Shown here: positions 25,061 to 33,866 of the stretch, piece after piece | How positions within the stretch are numbered: position 1 is the stretch's first letter | Layout of the letters: the number at the start of each line of letters is the position of its first letter | Origin: Nocardia jiangxiensis NBRC 101359 | Lineage (GTDB): Bacteria; Actinomycetota; Actinomycetes; Mycobacteriales; Mycobacteriaceae | Direction of reading: 5' to 3' | NCBI RefSeq assembly: GCF_000308615.1 | Contig: NZ_BAGB01000047.1 | Location: 475,342-539,341, forward strand | Length of the DNA stretch: 64,000 bases | Translations under genes and position numbers: made by a program | The notes under the pieces: model-generated | Seen by the model: the letters and a program-made list of their open reading frames with translations, nothing else | Told to the model about the DNA's origin: nothing | Databases searched by the model: none

Positions 25061-25777
25061 TCACCGCCGGGTCGCGACCGGAGCTGACGAATAACGTTGT
25101 CCGCCAACACACCCGGTACCAGAACGCGGCCGCATCGACGGACCATGACCACCGGACCCGCGCGACGCGCGGCCGTCCGGCCTGGGCGTGTAGATCGCCG
25201 ACAGGTCGACCCGGACCGGGAACGGCACCGCGGTGGACAGCGTGCCGCTGTGGATCGGCGTAGGCGCCGGGACGTACTCGCGCGATTCCTGATCGAGCCA
25301 GTACTGATAGACGATCGGACGATCGTCCCGCCCACGCTCGACCCGCCAGAAGTTGGCGATCCCCGCGTCGGCGTACAACCGCGGCGTGCGGTACCAGTCG
25401 TCTCCTCTGGAATCGTCCGGGACGATCTCCACCACGAGCACCGCGGCAGCGGCCGGAATTCCGTCGGCGGCATACATCTCGACGGCCGACTCGTCGACCA
25501 CCACGACATCCGGTCGCAGGACACTGAACTCGCCGAGCGCCATGCGCTGATCGGCGTGGACCGCATACGGCGCGCGCCGCGCCGACCTTAACGCCCGCAC
25601 CAGCGCATCACGAACAAGTCTGTGCCGGTACCCGATTCGGCCGCGCACCACGATCTGCCCCTCCACCAGCTCCCACTCGTACGGCGGATCCAGCGCACTC
25701 AGCTGCGCACAGGACCACCCGCCCCGCTCGAGTTCCGACTGCTCGCCGAACTCACCAGCCATCATCCCCACGGACAT
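25061..25777 (-). CDS. Uma2-family (DUF820) restriction-endonuclease-like protein
   Basis: Uma2 proteins have a PD-(D/E)XK nuclease fold and are abundant, multicopy genes of unclear role in actinobacteria and cyanobacteria. The 238-residue protein shows YEWELVEGQIVVRG (Glu of the fold), FSVLRPDVVVVDESAVEMYA (PD motif) and AVLVVEIVPDDSRGDDWYRT (ExV/I...). Together these are the D...E-x-V catalytic pattern. A 35-residue Gly/Ser/Arg-rich tail after the domain is unusual. ATG 25777 is preceded by GGAGGGG. It is convergent with the SMP-30-like gene. Confidence 0.78.
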   Translation of the reverse strand: MSVGMMAGEFGEQSELERGGWSCAQLSALDPPYEWELVEGQIVVRGRIGYRHRLVRDALVRALRSARRAPYAVHADQRMALGEFSVLRPDVVVVDESAVEMYAADGIPAAAAVLVVEIVPDDSRGDDWYRTPRLYADAGIANFWRVERGRDDRPIVYQYWLDQESREYVPAPTPIHSGTLSTAVPFPVRVDLSAIYTPRPDGRASRGSGGHGPSMRPRSGTGCVGGQRYSSAPVATRR

Positions 25778-25950
25778 CGTCCCCTCCATCCCCTGCGCGA
25801 GGGCCGACTCCCCCGACAGGCCCCACCCTAACCGGACCCAACGGCCCCCGACCAGCACCGATCCACAGCCGCACCCCTTACGCAACGACTTGCCGGGTAC
25901 ACCGCCACGCATCGAGTGCGTCTACCGGAAAAGGGTGCGACATCGAACCC

Positions 25951-27435
25951 CTAAGTCTGCTGCGATTCCTTTTCGGCATCCTGAGCCAGCGCAAGCTCCT
26001 GGGGTGTGTATCGCAGAGTGAAGCCGATCAGGCCGACGACGAACGCACAGACGCCGCAGATCAGCAGTACCAGGGTGTAGCCGCTGCTGAGCGCGTTGAT
26101 CTCATCGGCGGTCATCGACGCAACGCGGCCGGTACGCCCGCCCATGGACAGGGTGCGTGAGGCAGCGATGGGAGTCAGGATGCCGACCGAGAGCGGCGTG
26201 CCCAGGGCGAAGATCATCTGGCCGATCGCCGAGAGCGGACCGATCTCGGCGACCGGGACACCGACCAGCAGGCACAGCGGTCCGGTGACGATCACCAGCC
26301 CGACGCCGAAGCCCGCCGCCAGCAACAGGATCAGCAGCGTCGGCCAGTACTGGACACTGCCGTCGAGCGTCGATCCGTAGATACCCGCGGCGGCGAGGAA
26401 GACTCCCGCCAGCACCAGCAACCAGCGCGGCTTGACCATGACGACGGCCTTGGATGCCGCCCCCGTGCCGATGCCTGCCCCCAGGGTGAACGGAATCGAA
26501 GCCACACCCGCGATCAGCGGGCTGTAGCCCACGACGTTCTGGAGAAACTGTGCGACGAAGTAGGTCATACCACCGAGTACGCCCGAGCCGAGCAGCAGCG
26601 CGACGAATGTCACCGACCGGTCACGATTCTTGAACAGCGACAGCGGCAACACCGGATTCTCCGCGGAGCGTTCCACGACGATGAACGCCACGAACAGTAC
26701 GGCCCCCGCGATCAGCGAACCGAGGATCACCGGACTCGTCCACCCCCAGTTGGGGCCTTCGGTGGCACCGAGTACGACCGCACCGCAGGCCGCGGTTCCG
26801 AGCACGGACCCGGGCACATCCAGGGCCGACCGGTGATGAGTGGTATCGCGCAGCACGAAGACAGCGCCGAGCACGATCAGGATTCCGATCGGCACGTTGA
26901 TCAGGAAGACCAGCCGCCAGTTCAGCTGAGTGAGCGCACCACCGATCACCAATCCGCCGACCGAACCGATGGCCTGCATGGAGCCGAAGATCGCGATCGC
27001 CCGCGTGCGCACCGGACCGGCCGCATAGGTACTGACCACCAGAGCCATCGCCGAGGGCGCCGCGATCGCACCGCCGATCCCTTGGACACCGCGGGCGAGG
27101 ATGAGCATGATCTCGTCCTGCGCCAACCCGCACACCAGCGAGGAGATCGTGAACACCGCGACGCCGACCATCAGAACTCGCTTGCGCCCGAACAGATCTC
27201 CGATCCGTCCGCCGAGCAGCATGAGTCCGGCGAAGGTCAAACCGTATGCGGTCACCGTCCAGGCGCTGCCGGAGCTCGACAGCCCCATCTGCTCCTGCAG
27301 CCGGGGCAGCGCGAGGATCACGATGGTCCCGTCCAGGATCACCATCAGATTCAACCCGCTGAGGATCAGAATCGGCAGCCCGAACGCCCGCTGGGTCATC
27401 GGATGGTCCATTGTCGCAGCGGGGTTATCTGGCAC
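25951..27435 (-). CDS. efpA: MFS drug efflux protein, EfpA-like (DHA2, 14 TM)
   Basis: A 494-residue MFS transporter of the QacA/EmrB type with 14 predicted helices. It has MVILDGTIVILALPRLQEQM in TM1, the motif-A loop LLGGRIGDLFGRKR, and VERSAENPVLPLSLFKNRDR mid-protein. The tail TLSMGGRTGRVASMTADEIN ... RYTPQELALAQ resembles the C-terminus of M. tuberculosis EfpA (Rv2846c), which lies next to proS there. Substrates are unknown; EfpA exports lipophilic drugs and possibly lipids. About 11 kb of other genes lie between proS and this gene here. Confidence 0.85.
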   Translation of the reverse strand: MPDNPAATMDHPMTQRAFGLPILILSGLNLMVILDGTIVILALPRLQEQMGLSSSGSAWTVTAYGLTFAGLMLLGGRIGDLFGRKRVLMVGVAVFTISSLVCGLAQDEIMLILARGVQGIGGAIAAPSAMALVVSTYAAGPVRTRAIAIFGSMQAIGSVGGLVIGGALTQLNWRLVFLINVPIGILIVLGAVFVLRDTTHHRSALDVPGSVLGTAACGAVVLGATEGPNWGWTSPVILGSLIAGAVLFVAFIVVERSAENPVLPLSLFKNRDRSVTFVALLLGSGVLGGMTYFVAQFLQNVVGYSPLIAGVASIPFTLGAGIGTGAASKAVVMVKPRWLLVLAGVFLAAAGIYGSTLDGSVQYWPTLLILLLAAGFGVGLVIVTGPLCLLVGVPVAEIGPLSAIGQMIFALGTPLSVGILTPIAASRTLSMGGRTGRVASMTADEINALSSGYTLVLLICGVCAFVVGLIGFTLRYTPQELALAQDAEKESQQT

Positions 27436-27573
27436 AGTGAGCCACTGTAACCGATACCGGCCATGTCAAAAACGCGCCAGTTCCGGCCGCATCCGCCATG
27501 TTCGGCTCCCATTCCTCCAGCATCCCGGCACCATCGCACCGGTTGCACACGACACGCAACTCCGCACACGCCG

Positions 27574-27612
27574 ACGGTCCGTCCCGGCTCACAACGAGCG
27601 GGGACGGACCGT
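27574..27612 (-). terminator. 12-bp hairpin downstream of the aldehyde dehydrogenase gene
   Basis: 27574-27585 (ACGGTCCGTCCC) pairs perfectly with 27601-27612 (GGGACGGACCGT). GCTC/GAGC inside the loop extends the stem. It begins 12 bases past the stop of the minus-strand dehydrogenase gene and insulates it from efpA. Confidence 0.7.
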
Positions 27613-27624
27613 TGGCGCAATTCA

Positions 27625-29082
27625 CTACAGCTGAGCCCAGACCGACTTGGTCTGCATGTACGCCTCGACGCCCTCGCGACCGAATTCGTGCCCCCAACCG
27701 GACTGCTTGTACCCGCCGAACGGCACCGCGTGGTCGAAGACCAGCTGACAGTTCAAGGTGACCGTGCCCGCCTGCAGGCGCTTGGCGATGCGGTGGGCGC
27801 GGCCGAGGTTGGTGGTCCAGGCAGTCGCGGCCAGACCGTAGGTGGTGTCGTTGGCCAGCGCCACGGCCTCGTCATCGTCGTCGAACGGCAGGATCGTCAC
27901 CACCGGCCCGAAGATCTCCTCCTTGTAGAGGCGGCTGGTCGCAGGGTCGACATTGGTGAGCACGGTCGGCTGGACGAAGTAGCCGCGTCGATCGAGCCGC
28001 TCACCGCCGGTGACGATCTCGACACCGTCCCGCTTGCCCTCATCGAGGTATCCCAGCACGCGGGTGAGCTGCTTGGCGCTGATGAGCGGGCTGATCATGG
28101 CCCCCTCCTCCTCGGGCCCGCCGAGCTTGAGGTTCTTCGCGACCGTCGCGATGCCCTCCACGACCCGCTCGTAGACCCCGCGCTGCACGAAGATCCGCGA
28201 CCCGCACACGCATCCCTGACCGGAGTGGATGAAGATGCCCATCGCCGCCATCATGATGGCCATGTCCAGATCGGCGTCGTCGTAGATCAGCACAGGCGAC
28301 TTCCCGCCGAGTTCGAGCATGACCTTCTTCAGGTTGCCCGCCGAGGCCCGCACGATCTCCTTGCCGACCTCGGTCGAACCGGTGAAGGCGACCTTCTCCA
28401 CGTCCGGGTGCGCGGTCAGCGCCGCGCCCGCGGTGTAGCCGTAACCGTTGAGCAGGTTGACCACACCCTCGGGCACCCCGGCCTCGGCGATGATGCGGTC
28501 CAGCAGCAGAGCCGACAGCGGCGTCTCCTCGGCGGGTTTGACGATGCTGCTGCAGCCCGCGGCCAGCGCCGGAGCGATCTTGGCGCAGGCGTTGAAGACC
28601 GGGCCGTTCCACGGGAAGATCAGCCCGACCACGCCGTAGGGCTCCTTGAGCGTGTAGGCGTGCATATCGGCGTAGGCGCCGGAGATTCCGCCGGTCATCT
28701 GCACTTCGTGCGCGGTGCCGTTGACCTTGGTGCACCAGCCCGCGTAGTAGCGGAAGAATTCCGCGCAGGTGGGGACGATCATCTGCGCCTGTGCCAGCGG
28801 CATACCCGTATTGAGCGAATCCAGCTGGGCCAGATCCTCGGCGTAGTGGTCCATCAGATCTGCGATGCGCCACATGATCTTCGCGCGCTCGCGGCCGGGC
28901 ATGGCGTGCCAGACGCCCGATTCGAAGGACGCCCGCGCCCGCGACACCGCCTCGTCGACGGCCTCCGGACCGCAATCGGTGAACTCGGTGATCGGCTCCT
29001 CGGTCACCGGATCGATGACCGGGATGACCGCACCCGTACCGGGCAGCTTGCGTAGATCGTCCAATACCGACTGCAACGTCAT
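27625..29082 (-). CDS. NAD(P)-dependent aldehyde dehydrogenase
   Basis: A 485-residue ALDH superfamily enzyme. Seen: GLIFPWNGPVFNACAKIAPA (NAD-binding), KPAEETPLSALLL, FTGSTEVGKEIVRASAGNLK, the general base Glu in ELGGKSPVLIYDDADLD, the catalytic Cys in HSGQGCVCGSRIFV, and VPFGGYKQSGWGHEFGREGV at the C-terminus. It belongs to the broad ALDH-1/-2-like group oxidising aliphatic or aromatic aldehydes. No pathway partner is adjacent, so the substrate is open. It is monocistronic, with hairpins on both sides. Confidence 0.92.
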   Translation of the reverse strand: MTLQSVLDDLRKLPGTGAVIPVIDPVTEEPITEFTDCGPEAVDEAVSRARASFESGVWHAMPGRERAKIMWRIADLMDHYAEDLAQLDSLNTGMPLAQAQMIVPTCAEFFRYYAGWCTKVNGTAHEVQMTGGISGAYADMHAYTLKEPYGVVGLIFPWNGPVFNACAKIAPALAAGCSSIVKPAEETPLSALLLDRIIAEAGVPEGVVNLLNGYGYTAGAALTAHPDVEKVAFTGSTEVGKEIVRASAGNLKKVMLELGGKSPVLIYDDADLDMAIMMAAMGIFIHSGQGCVCGSRIFVQRGVYERVVEGIATVAKNLKLGGPEEEGAMISPLISAKQLTRVLGYLDEGKRDGVEIVTGGERLDRRGYFVQPTVLTNVDPATSRLYKEEIFGPVVTILPFDDDDEAVALANDTTYGLAATAWTTNLGRAHRIAKRLQAGTVTLNCQLVFDHAVPFGGYKQSGWGHEFGREGVEAYMQTKSVWAQL

Positions 29083-29265
29083 CGCAGTACCTCACTCTTA
29101 CGGAATGGAAGTTTGATTCTCGTGTGCGAGAATATCATTTCTCAGTGACATGTGTCAGCGTGCCCGGTCACGCACCACCGCTCTCACGACATCCGGGAGT
29201 AAGCGGCCCGAACTCAGGCGCACACGCGAATGGCGTTCGGCAACAAGGGATTACAAAAACCGGTA

Positions 29266-29289
29266 GCCCCGGCACAGCAGTGCCGGGGC
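29266..29289 (-). terminator. Intrinsic terminator of the 29.4-kb hypothetical gene
   Basis: GCCCCGGCAC (29266-29275) pairs perfectly with GTGCCGGGGC (29280-29289) around AGCA. On the minus strand it is followed after six bases by TTTTTG, a rare clear U-tract in this G+C-rich window. It lies about 95 bases beyond the hypothetical gene's stop and before the dehydrogenase promoter. The rest of 29083-29382 shows nothing else. Confidence 0.75.
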
Positions 29290-29382
29290 GATCGGTCACA
29301 CGGCCGATCCCGACCCGCTACCGGACGACGCGAACGCCATCCGGACACGGACACAAGGACATTGCGAGATCTTCCCGCGAAT

Positions 29383-29976
29383 TCACTTGGCGGAGACGAG
29401 ATCTCCGTCGCATCGACAGCTCGGCGGCGGCAGCTCGCGAATGCGGAACGCCTCGGTCTGCTCGGGCGATTCACCCGGGAAACCCGCCGCGGCCAACGCG
29501 CACGTCTTGAACACCCGCGCCGCGTTGCTCATTCGATGGGACACCGGCTCGATCCGGTCGTCCAGTTCCGTCGGCAGCCCCTCCCCCCACAGCGCGACCT
29601 CGACGGGCCGGCTGTCGAGATATTCGTGCACACCGGCGCACACTCGGTCGTCGGACAGATACGTCTGCGAGGCCACCGCGACCGCATTGGGGTGCATATC
29701 ACGCTCGAGGACGGTCAGCGCCTGCTCCAGGTCCAGGACCGTCGCACCGAGGATTCCGAGCGGGCGGACATTCGAGCATTCGGCGACCAGGGCGGTCACC
29801 TCCCAACCGGCGCTCGCCCGGTCGAACACCCACCCGCCCGCGTACCGGACCACCTCGGCGGCGGTCGGCGCGATGACGACCAGGTGGTAGCGCAACGGAT
29901 GCCTACGTACATGAGCCCGCCAGCGGGCAACCTCCCAGACACCTCGGTCAATGGGATCGACAGAACGAACAGCCAT
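29383..29976 (-). CDS. Hypothetical protein, actinobacterial
   Basis: I do not recognise this 197-residue protein. It reads MAVRSVDPIDRGVWEVARWR, then HLVVIAPTAAEVVRYAGGWV, TALVAECSNVRPLGILGATV and ERDMHPNAVAVASQTYLSDD. It has alternating helices and strands, no TM segment and no signal peptide. The C-terminus has three Cys including CRCDGD. ATG 29976 is chosen for its GGGATGG upstream. An in-frame start at 30105 would add 43 residues (MRVTLTPGWRLVEHAG...) and cannot be excluded. Its own terminator follows. Bases 29977-30369 hold its promoter and nothing else that I can support. Confidence 0.55.
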   Translation of the reverse strand: MAVRSVDPIDRGVWEVARWRAHVRRHPLRYHLVVIAPTAAEVVRYAGGWVFDRASAGWEVTALVAECSNVRPLGILGATVLDLEQALTVLERDMHPNAVAVASQTYLSDDRVCAGVHEYLDSRPVEVALWGEGLPTELDDRIEPVSHRMSNAARVFKTCALAAAGFPGESPEQTEAFRIRELPPPSCRCDGDLVSAK

Positions 29977-30369
29977 ATTTCCATCCCGCTTCTCGAACGT
30001 GAAGATCGCGGCAGGTCCTTGGGCCGGGCCACAACGCAGCACCCCGCCGTCGCGACGACCGGCATGCTCGACGAGCCTCCACCCGGGGGTGAGGGTCACT
30101 CGCAATACCGGGATCGCACCGAAGAGTGTGCGGCAGGTCAGGGCTGGTGACCGTAGCGCCGCATCGCCCCACGGGGGAATCTACCGATCACACAGTAACC
30201 CGGTTACCTCGCGTTGTGGTGAGTCTGACACAACTGAATATGTGATCCATGTCACACAGAATTCTGGTCGTACAATACCGCCCCGAAAACCGCGAGAATT
30301 CGCGATGACGCGGACATAACCGCTGATCGCAGGCGAAATCCGTTGGCCTGCCGCGATACTCGGCGAGGA

Positions 30370-31635
30370 TTACTCCGCTGCCGCGGTCCGGGCGGAGTCC
30401 GGGATCGCCGCATCGAAACCGGCGGTCGGGCCGATGACGATGATCGCGGGCGGACGGATGCCCTCCGCACGCACCCGTTCGGCGACCGTGGCCAGATCCG
30501 CGCGCAGGACGCGCTCGGTGCGCAGACTGCCCTCCTGGACCACGGTGACGGGCGTATCGGCCGGACGGCCACCGTCCAGGAGCGCGGCCGCGAACTTCTC
30601 GATCCGCTCGACCGCCATCAACAGCACCAGCGTGCCCCGCAGCCGGGCCAGCGCCGGCCAATCCACCAGCGAGTCCGGGTGATCGGGTGCGATATGACCG
30701 CTGACAACCACGAACTCGTGCGTCACGCCGCGGTGGGTGACCGGGATCCCGGCCAACGCGGGCACGGAGATGGCGCTGGTGACGCCGGGAACGACCGTCA
30801 CCGGAACACCCGCGGCCACACACGCCTCGAGTTCCTCGTAGCCGCGCCCGAACACGTACGGGTCGCCGCCCTTGAGCCGCACGACGAATTTGCCTGCCCT
30901 GGCGCCCTCGACGAGTGCGGAGTTGATCGCCTCCTGAGCCATGGCCCGCCCGTACGGGATCTTCGCCGCATCGATCACCTCGACGTCGGGAGCGAGTTCG
31001 GCGAGCAGTTCCGGCGGTGCGAGCCGGTCGGCGACAACGAGATTCGCGCGCGCCAGCAAGCGCCGGCCGCGCACGGTGATCAGATCCGGATCGCCGGGCC
31101 CGCCACCCACGAGTGCGACACCGGGGGCGGCGGGTTCGGAATCACCGGTCACCACACCGGATTGCAACGCCTCGAGCAGCGCGTTACGCACCGCGGCCGA
31201 GCGACGATGACGTCCCCCGGCCAGCACGCCGAGAGTCATACCGTCGTACCGGGCGGTGGCCGGGGTGACCGCCGTGCCCAGCCGGGCGTTGTCGGCGCGC
31301 ACGCAGAAGATGCGCCGCTCGGTCGCCTCGGCGACGATCGCGGCATTGGTCTCGGGCTCGTCGGTGCAGGCGACGGCGTACCACGCCCCGTCGAGGTCGC
31401 CCGGGGCGTAGTCGCGCAATTCGAGGCCGATCTGCCCCGAGGCGGCCATCCCCTCGACGGCCGGTGTCACGGTCCGGCTGATCACCTGGACATCGGCCCC
31501 GGAGGCGATCAACAACCCCAGCCGCCGCTGGGCCACCGAGCCGCCGCCCACGACGACGACGCGGCGGCCCGCGAGATCGAGCCCGACGACATAGTTCGGG
31601 TCACCTGTTTGCTGGTCGTCCTGCGTGTTCGGCAC
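30370..31635 (-). CDS. cobA: Uroporphyrinogen-III C-methyltransferase fused to precorrin-2 dehydrogenase domain (CobA/CysG)
   Basis: Makes precorrin-2 for cobalamin and siroheme. The N-terminal ~150 residues form a SirC-like NAD domain (VVGLDLAGRRVVVVGGGSVA ... TDEPETNAAIV). Residues ~185-410 are the SUMT domain: VALVGGGPGDPDLITVRGRR, VRLKGGDPYVFGRGYEELEA, VVPGVTSAISVPALAGIPVT and HRGVTHEFVVVSGH, all diagnostic. The dehydrogenase part keeps GGG-x-VA but lacks the long CysG linker. GTG 31635 avoids overlap with the upstream gene; its Shine-Dalgarno sequence is weak. It is the orthologue of M. tuberculosis cysG (Rv2847c), but here it stands about 6 kb from cobB. Confidence 0.93.
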   Translation of the reverse strand: MPNTQDDQQTGDPNYVVGLDLAGRRVVVVGGGSVAQRRLGLLIASGADVQVISRTVTPAVEGMAASGQIGLELRDYAPGDLDGAWYAVACTDEPETNAAIVAEATERRIFCVRADNARLGTAVTPATARYDGMTLGVLAGGRHRRSAAVRNALLEALQSGVVTGDSEPAAPGVALVGGGPGDPDLITVRGRRLLARANLVVADRLAPPELLAELAPDVEVIDAAKIPYGRAMAQEAINSALVEGARAGKFVVRLKGGDPYVFGRGYEELEACVAAGVPVTVVPGVTSAISVPALAGIPVTHRGVTHEFVVVSGHIAPDHPDSLVDWPALARLRGTLVLLMAVERIEKFAAALLDGGRPADTPVTVVQEGSLRTERVLRADLATVAERVRAEGIRPPAIIVIGPTAGFDAAIPDSARTAAAE

Positions 31636-31699
31636 AAGTTTCGAGCCTACGGCCCGCGCATGCGAACCCGGCAACCACCCACGACCCCGGCGGCGGCGC

Positions 31700-32107
31700 T
31701 CAGAGACGTCCACGCACCGCCGTCGGGGCGACGCGCACGATCACCCGCTCACCGTCGTTGACCGAAGCGGGGTTGAACTCCGCGTAAGGCTTGCCGGTGT
31801 ACTTGTGCGACAACCGATCCGGCAGCTCCCGGGCGGTATCGGGAGTCACGGTGACGCTGCCGCGGATCTCGGCGTAGACGTACGGGTCGCCCGGCGGCAC
31901 GATCATGACCGTCACCCGCGGGTCGCGCACGATGTTCTTGTACTGCTGCCGATCGACGGTCGTGGAGTAGACCAGTTCGTCACCGTCACGTTCGAGCCAG
32001 ATCACGGTGAGGTGCGGCTGTCCGTCCCGGCCGACGGTCGCCAGGGTCGCGAAGACGGCGGTGTCGTCCAGGAGTTTTTTCAGATTCTCGGAGAAGTCGG
32101 CTGTCAT
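31700..32107 (-). CDS. PPOX-class F420- or FMN-dependent enzyme
   Basis: A 135-residue split-barrel protein: LKKLLDDTAVFATLATVGRD, GQPHLTVIWLERDGDELVYS, QYKNIVRDPRVTVMIVPPGD and YVYAEIRGSVTV. This is the pyridoxamine-phosphate-oxidase-like fold, F420-dependent Rv1155-type subgroup. Such enzymes reduce biliverdin or other substrates with F420H2; substrate unknown. ATG 32107 fits the domain start. It is 64 bp upstream of cobA on the same strand. Confidence 0.82.
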   Translation of the reverse strand: MTADFSENLKKLLDDTAVFATLATVGRDGQPHLTVIWLERDGDELVYSTTVDRQQYKNIVRDPRVTVMIVPPGDPYVYAEIRGSVTVTPDTARELPDRLSHKYTGKPYAEFNPASVNDGERVIVRVAPTAVRGRL

Positions 32108-32226
32108 ATCGAGTGCGAACCCGGCGCGCCGCAACGGAATTCCCGGACGCTGTGTCGTCTGCGCGCCGAACCGGGCGGATCGCGGCCGGGACCTCCGGGC
32201 GGACTCGGCCCCGTCGGCTCGCTGCA

Positions 32227-33579
32227 CTAGGGGTGCCGCGGATTGTTCTGGACCCAGCGGAATCCGGTGCGGCGCAACGGCAATCGGTCCGCGTCGAGGT
32301 GTTCGAGCGCGATGCTCACCGGGTGGCCGTTCAATTCACCGGTCAGCACCGCACGGTCGGACGCGGGCTGCTGGAAGGTCAGGACGCCCGTGGGCCCGGG
32401 ATTGTTCGGCACGGCCTTGATCGTGATCCGGTGCGCCGCCGGATCGACCGTGGCCGGCAGGCCCTCCAGGGCGCCGTCCATGTGCTGGAATTCGAGCACG
32501 CCCGGATAGTCGAAGATGACCCGATTCCAGCGATCGGCATCGGTGACCAGCGGTGGCACGTCCTGTCCGTCCCGGGTGAACCGCGTGACGGTCCAGATGC
32601 CGTACAGCGGCGGCTTCTCCCGGCCGCCGCCGTACTGGTGCCAGGTCAGCCACTGCAGGTGACACAGACCGATCACCACCCAGATCCCCAGGAGTACCTG
32701 AACCAGCGCTGCGATCCGCCGGGATCGCGGGGTGTGGAACGGATACGGCGTGGTCGAGGGTCCGGCAGCGCGGCCGAGCAGCAACACGGTGAACAGCCGC
32801 CGCGCCTCCGGTGCGAGCAGGATCAGACTCGCCAGCAGCAGATGGGCGGACAGAATCTTGACCGGCACGTCGAAGGTCATGTTGAGCAGGAACACCTGGG
32901 CCAGGTCCACCAGGCTCAGCATCGCGCCCAGCACGGCGGTGCGCGGGATGAACAGCAGCAGCCCGGCCAGCACCTCGGCCAGTCCGAGCGACATCTCGTA
33001 CGGCTGGGAGGACCCCACCTGATTCCACAGCACCGCCATCGGCGTGAACTGCCCGTACGGTTCGAGCAGCGTGCCCAACGACGGTGCGGCCATCTGCGTC
33101 GGAATCACCTTGACGAATCCGTACAGGAGCATCTGCCCGCCCAGAAACAGCCGCAGGACCAGCAGCGCCCAGCCCGCGAGCGTGCGGTATCCGAGCCGAC
33201 GCCGGTCCAGTAGTGACCACACCACCGTCGCGACGAGCGCCACGACCAGCACGCAGAACAACTGCACCCAGTAGATCGCCTGATCGCCGCTCCCGCTCGG
33301 GTAGATCCGCACGTCGTGCGCACCGAACACCGTGCGCCCCACCCAGCCGAGCACCGGATCCAGCAGCTTCTGCTGCCATGCTCCCGTCCGGCTCGGCAAC
33401 CAGGTGCGGAACCAGCCCGTGAAGGCGATCGTGATCTGCGGGACCATCAGGCAGAACAGCCCGAAGTAGATCAGCAGGAACCGGAAGACGATGCGGGTGA
33501 ACGGGTTCCACGCCGTCACAGCATCGTCCCCCGACCGGATCTCCGATATGTCGTCCCGCTCCTTGACACCGTCGCTCAT
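32227..33579 (-). CDS. DoxX-like multi-spanning membrane protein with long C-terminal extracytoplasmic part
   Basis: A 450-residue protein with about eight hydrophobic segments. The DoxX-type core lies around residues 130-270 (LGYRTLAGWALLVLRLFLGG, QMLLYGFVKVIPTQM, YEMSLGLAEVLAGLLLFIPR). The C-terminal ~120 residues are hydrophilic and beta-rich (GIWTVTRFTRDGQDVPPLVT ... PTGVLTFQQPASDRAVLTGE) and probably outside the membrane. DoxX relatives are quinone- or thiol-linked redox membrane proteins, but this long version has no known role. ATG 33579 has GGGAGG upstream. Confidence 0.7.
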   Translation of the reverse strand: MSDGVKERDDISEIRSGDDAVTAWNPFTRIVFRFLLIYFGLFCLMVPQITIAFTGWFRTWLPSRTGAWQQKLLDPVLGWVGRTVFGAHDVRIYPSGSGDQAIYWVQLFCVLVVALVATVVWSLLDRRRLGYRTLAGWALLVLRLFLGGQMLLYGFVKVIPTQMAAPSLGTLLEPYGQFTPMAVLWNQVGSSQPYEMSLGLAEVLAGLLLFIPRTAVLGAMLSLVDLAQVFLLNMTFDVPVKILSAHLLLASLILLAPEARRLFTVLLLGRAAGPSTTPYPFHTPRSRRIAALVQVLLGIWVVIGLCHLQWLTWHQYGGGREKPPLYGIWTVTRFTRDGQDVPPLVTDADRWNRVIFDYPGVLEFQHMDGALEGLPATVDPAAHRITIKAVPNNPGPTGVLTFQQPASDRAVLTGELNGHPVSIALEHLDADRLPLRRTGFRWVQNNPRHP

Positions 33580-33866
33580 GCTCGACCTCCCGCTCGAACC
33601 AGCGCACCCGAAACCGACTTCCGCCGGATCCTCCCACCGATCTTCCGGCCCTCTCGACACACGCCGCAACCCGCATTCCAGGCAGGCTGCCCCCGATCCC
33701 GGCAACCTCCGTCCCGGTCATCGGAATCGGCGAATAACGTCTCTCGGATTCCACCACGAGCGGCGAATAGAACGCGTTACATTCCCTCCATCGTGTCGCC
33801 ACGGACCTCCCGAACCGGTCCGAAGCACCCCACGCAGGCAGTTCCAGAAGCCAGGAGGACCCGATC

